A stretch of 6,407 nucleotides of DNA, taken from assembly GCA_020629335.1 (NCBI GenBank), contig JAHDDN010000315.1, positions 1 through 6,407 of the forward strand, in the 5' to 3' direction. The position numbers were made by a program, and so were the translations under genes. The notes below the pieces were generated by a model. That model was given only the letters and a program-made list of their open reading frames with translations. It ran no database searches and was not told the DNA's origin. The DNA comes from Chitinophagales bacterium. Lineage in GTDB: Bacteria > Bacteroidota > Bacteroidia > Chitinophagales > UBA2359. Shown here piece by piece: positions 5,499-6,407 of this stretch (the first letter of the stretch is position 1; every line of letters begins with the position of its first letter).

Positions 5499-6407
5499 TT
5501 GAAAAAGGCATTAATCATAGGTTCTAATGGCTATATTGGTCGTCATCTTGCTTTGTTACTCAATCAACAAGGAATAGAGGTTCATTGCTGCGATATACAT
5601 CCGCAATCAATTGATCATATCAGCGAATATCAAGCAATTGATATTACCGATAAAGAATCCATCAAAAAATTGGATTTCCAAGTAGATTCTGTCTTCGTCC
5701 TAGCAGGTCTAAGCGGCACCAAAATCGGCTTAACTAAATATCGTGATTTTCTAAGCATCAATGAACTAGGCTTTTTAAATATCCTAAATCGCATCCAAGA
5801 AACCCATAGCCCCGCAAGAGTCATTTTCCCCTCTTCTCGACTGGTTTATAAAGGCCAAAGTAATACACCACTTACGGAAGATGCTCCTAAAGAGCTAAAA
5901 ACCATCTATGCCGTCAATAAATGGGCCTGCGAAAACTATCTCAAAATTTTCCAAAATAGCTACGGTATTCCGTATACCATTTTCAGAATTTGCGTTCCCT
6001 ATGGCAATCTAATTGATAATACCTACTCCTACGGAACCATTGGATTTCTACTTGGAAAAGCACTCAAAGGAGAAGCCATTACACTCTATGGCGACGGCCA
6101 ACAAAGACGTACTTTCACCCATATCGAAGATGTCTGCCAACAAATGATTCAAGCCTCTTTCCATCCCCAATGTATCAATGAAGCCTACAATATAGGCAGT
6201 AAAGATCACCTAAGTATATTAGAGGTCGCACAAAAAATCGCTTCGATGTATGAAGTCGATATCACCCATTCCGATTGGCCCGAACTCGATCTACGCATAG
6301 AGTCAGGCGATACCATTTTCGATGATACCAAAATACAAAACATCATCCATTATCCCTACCGACACGAATTCAAAGACTGGCTCCAAAAAGTAGCTAATAT
6401 TAGTTAA
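5499..6407 (+). CDS. NAD-dependent sugar-nucleotide epimerase/dehydratase (extended SDR family)
   Basis: This 302-residue cytoplasmic enzyme probably epimerises, dehydrates or reduces a nucleotide sugar for the same glycan. The Rossmann glycine motif GSNGYIG (8-14) stands right behind the start, Asp32 at the end of beta-2 indicates NAD preference, VLAGLSG (67-73) follows beta-4, PSSRLVYKG (111-119) carries the active-site Ser113, and YAVNK (137-141) is the YxxxK pair Tyr137/Lys141. FRICVPYGN (162-170), LYGDGQQRRTFTHIEDV (196-212) and EAYNIGS (228-234) are typical of the GalE/RmlB-like group. The start is TTG at 5499: an in-frame TAA lies at 5481, no ATG lies between, and the Rossmann strand begins at residue 3, so a later start would break the fold. 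The stop codon is the last three bases of the window. It follows the SGNH gene by 31 bases and is probably in the same operon. The exact reaction and sugar cannot be assigned; the protein is slightly shorter than GalE (about 338), and SSR replaces the common SSA. Confidence 0.88.
   Translation: MKKALIIGSNGYIGRHLALLLNQQGIEVHCCDIHPQSIDHISEYQAIDITDKESIKKLDFQVDSVFVLAGLSGTKIGLTKYRDFLSINELGFLNILNRIQETHSPARVIFPSSRLVYKGQSNTPLTEDAPKELKTIYAVNKWACENYLKIFQNSYGIPYTIFRICVPYGNLIDNTYSYGTIGFLLGKALKGEAITLYGDGQQRRTFTHIEDVCQQMIQASFHPQCINEAYNIGSKDHLSILEVAQKIASMYEVDITHSDWPELDLRIESGDTIFDDTKIQNIIHYPYRHEFKDWLQKVANIS

Noticed and set aside
5486..5499. AAATAT-CA-ATATTT palindrome as a transcription terminator
   Set aside because: The stem is entirely A/T, the loop is only 2 bases, and it overlaps the start of the next gene, so termination here is unlikely.
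5630..5824. Open frame on the minus strand of 64 codons
   Set aside because: It is antisense to the epimerase gene, whose Rossmann-fold motifs define the real coding strand.
1..6407. CRISPR array, tRNA, rRNA, insertion sequence or phage genes
   Set aside because: I saw no regularly spaced repeats, no tRNA-like or rRNA-like stretches, and no transposase or phage reading frames; coding regions fill almost the whole window.

Overview
The window looks like part of a surface-polysaccharide (O-antigen, capsule or exopolysaccharide) gene cluster from a member of the Bacteroidota. The evidence for the phylum is indirect: AT-rich DNA, A-rich leaders with no Shine-Dalgarno sequence before the start codons, and a well-formed Bacteroidota-type promoter (TTG, 20-base spacer, TAGCTTTG) in the only sizeable intergenic region. 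The genus cannot be told from the sequence alone.

Layout: two transcription units diverge from a 113-base intergenic region (2816-2928). The leftward unit (minus strand) reads, in order of transcription, a DegT-family sugar aminotransferase (2815-1682, WbpE/WlbC-like), a Gfo/Idh/MocA-type sugar-nucleotide oxidoreductase (1632-565, WbpB/WlbA-like) and a left-handed beta-helix N-acetyltransferase (581-1, WbpD/WlbB-like). The last gene is cut by the left edge, probably only a few residues before its stop. The rightward unit reads an MBOAT-family membrane O-acyltransferase (2929-4377), a membrane-anchored SGNH-hydrolase-like protein (4382-5467) and an extended short-chain dehydrogenase/epimerase (5499-6407), which starts at TTG and whose stop codon is the last three bases of the window.

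How the genes work together: the three leftward genes are the dehydrogenase, aminotransferase and acetyltransferase steps that turn UDP-N-acetylglucosaminuronic acid into UDP-2,3-diacetamido-2,3-dideoxy-D-glucuronic acid. The preceding step (WbpA-type UDP-GlcNAc 6-dehydrogenase) and the optional following step (WbpI-type 2-epimerase) are not in the window. The MBOAT plus SGNH pair resembles the AlgI/AlgJ-AlgX, PatA/PatB and DltB/DltD systems, which move an acyl group across the membrane and place it on an extracytoplasmic polymer. The epimerase-like enzyme probably makes another nucleotide sugar for the same glycan. The overall inference is a cluster making an O-acylated, probably acidic polysaccharide that contains a diacetamido uronic acid. 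Every gene falls in a known family. I do not see an obviously new system; the more unusual points are the face-to-face promoter arrangement, the hairpin inside the leftward operon, and the specific coupling of this sugar pathway to an O-acylation pair.
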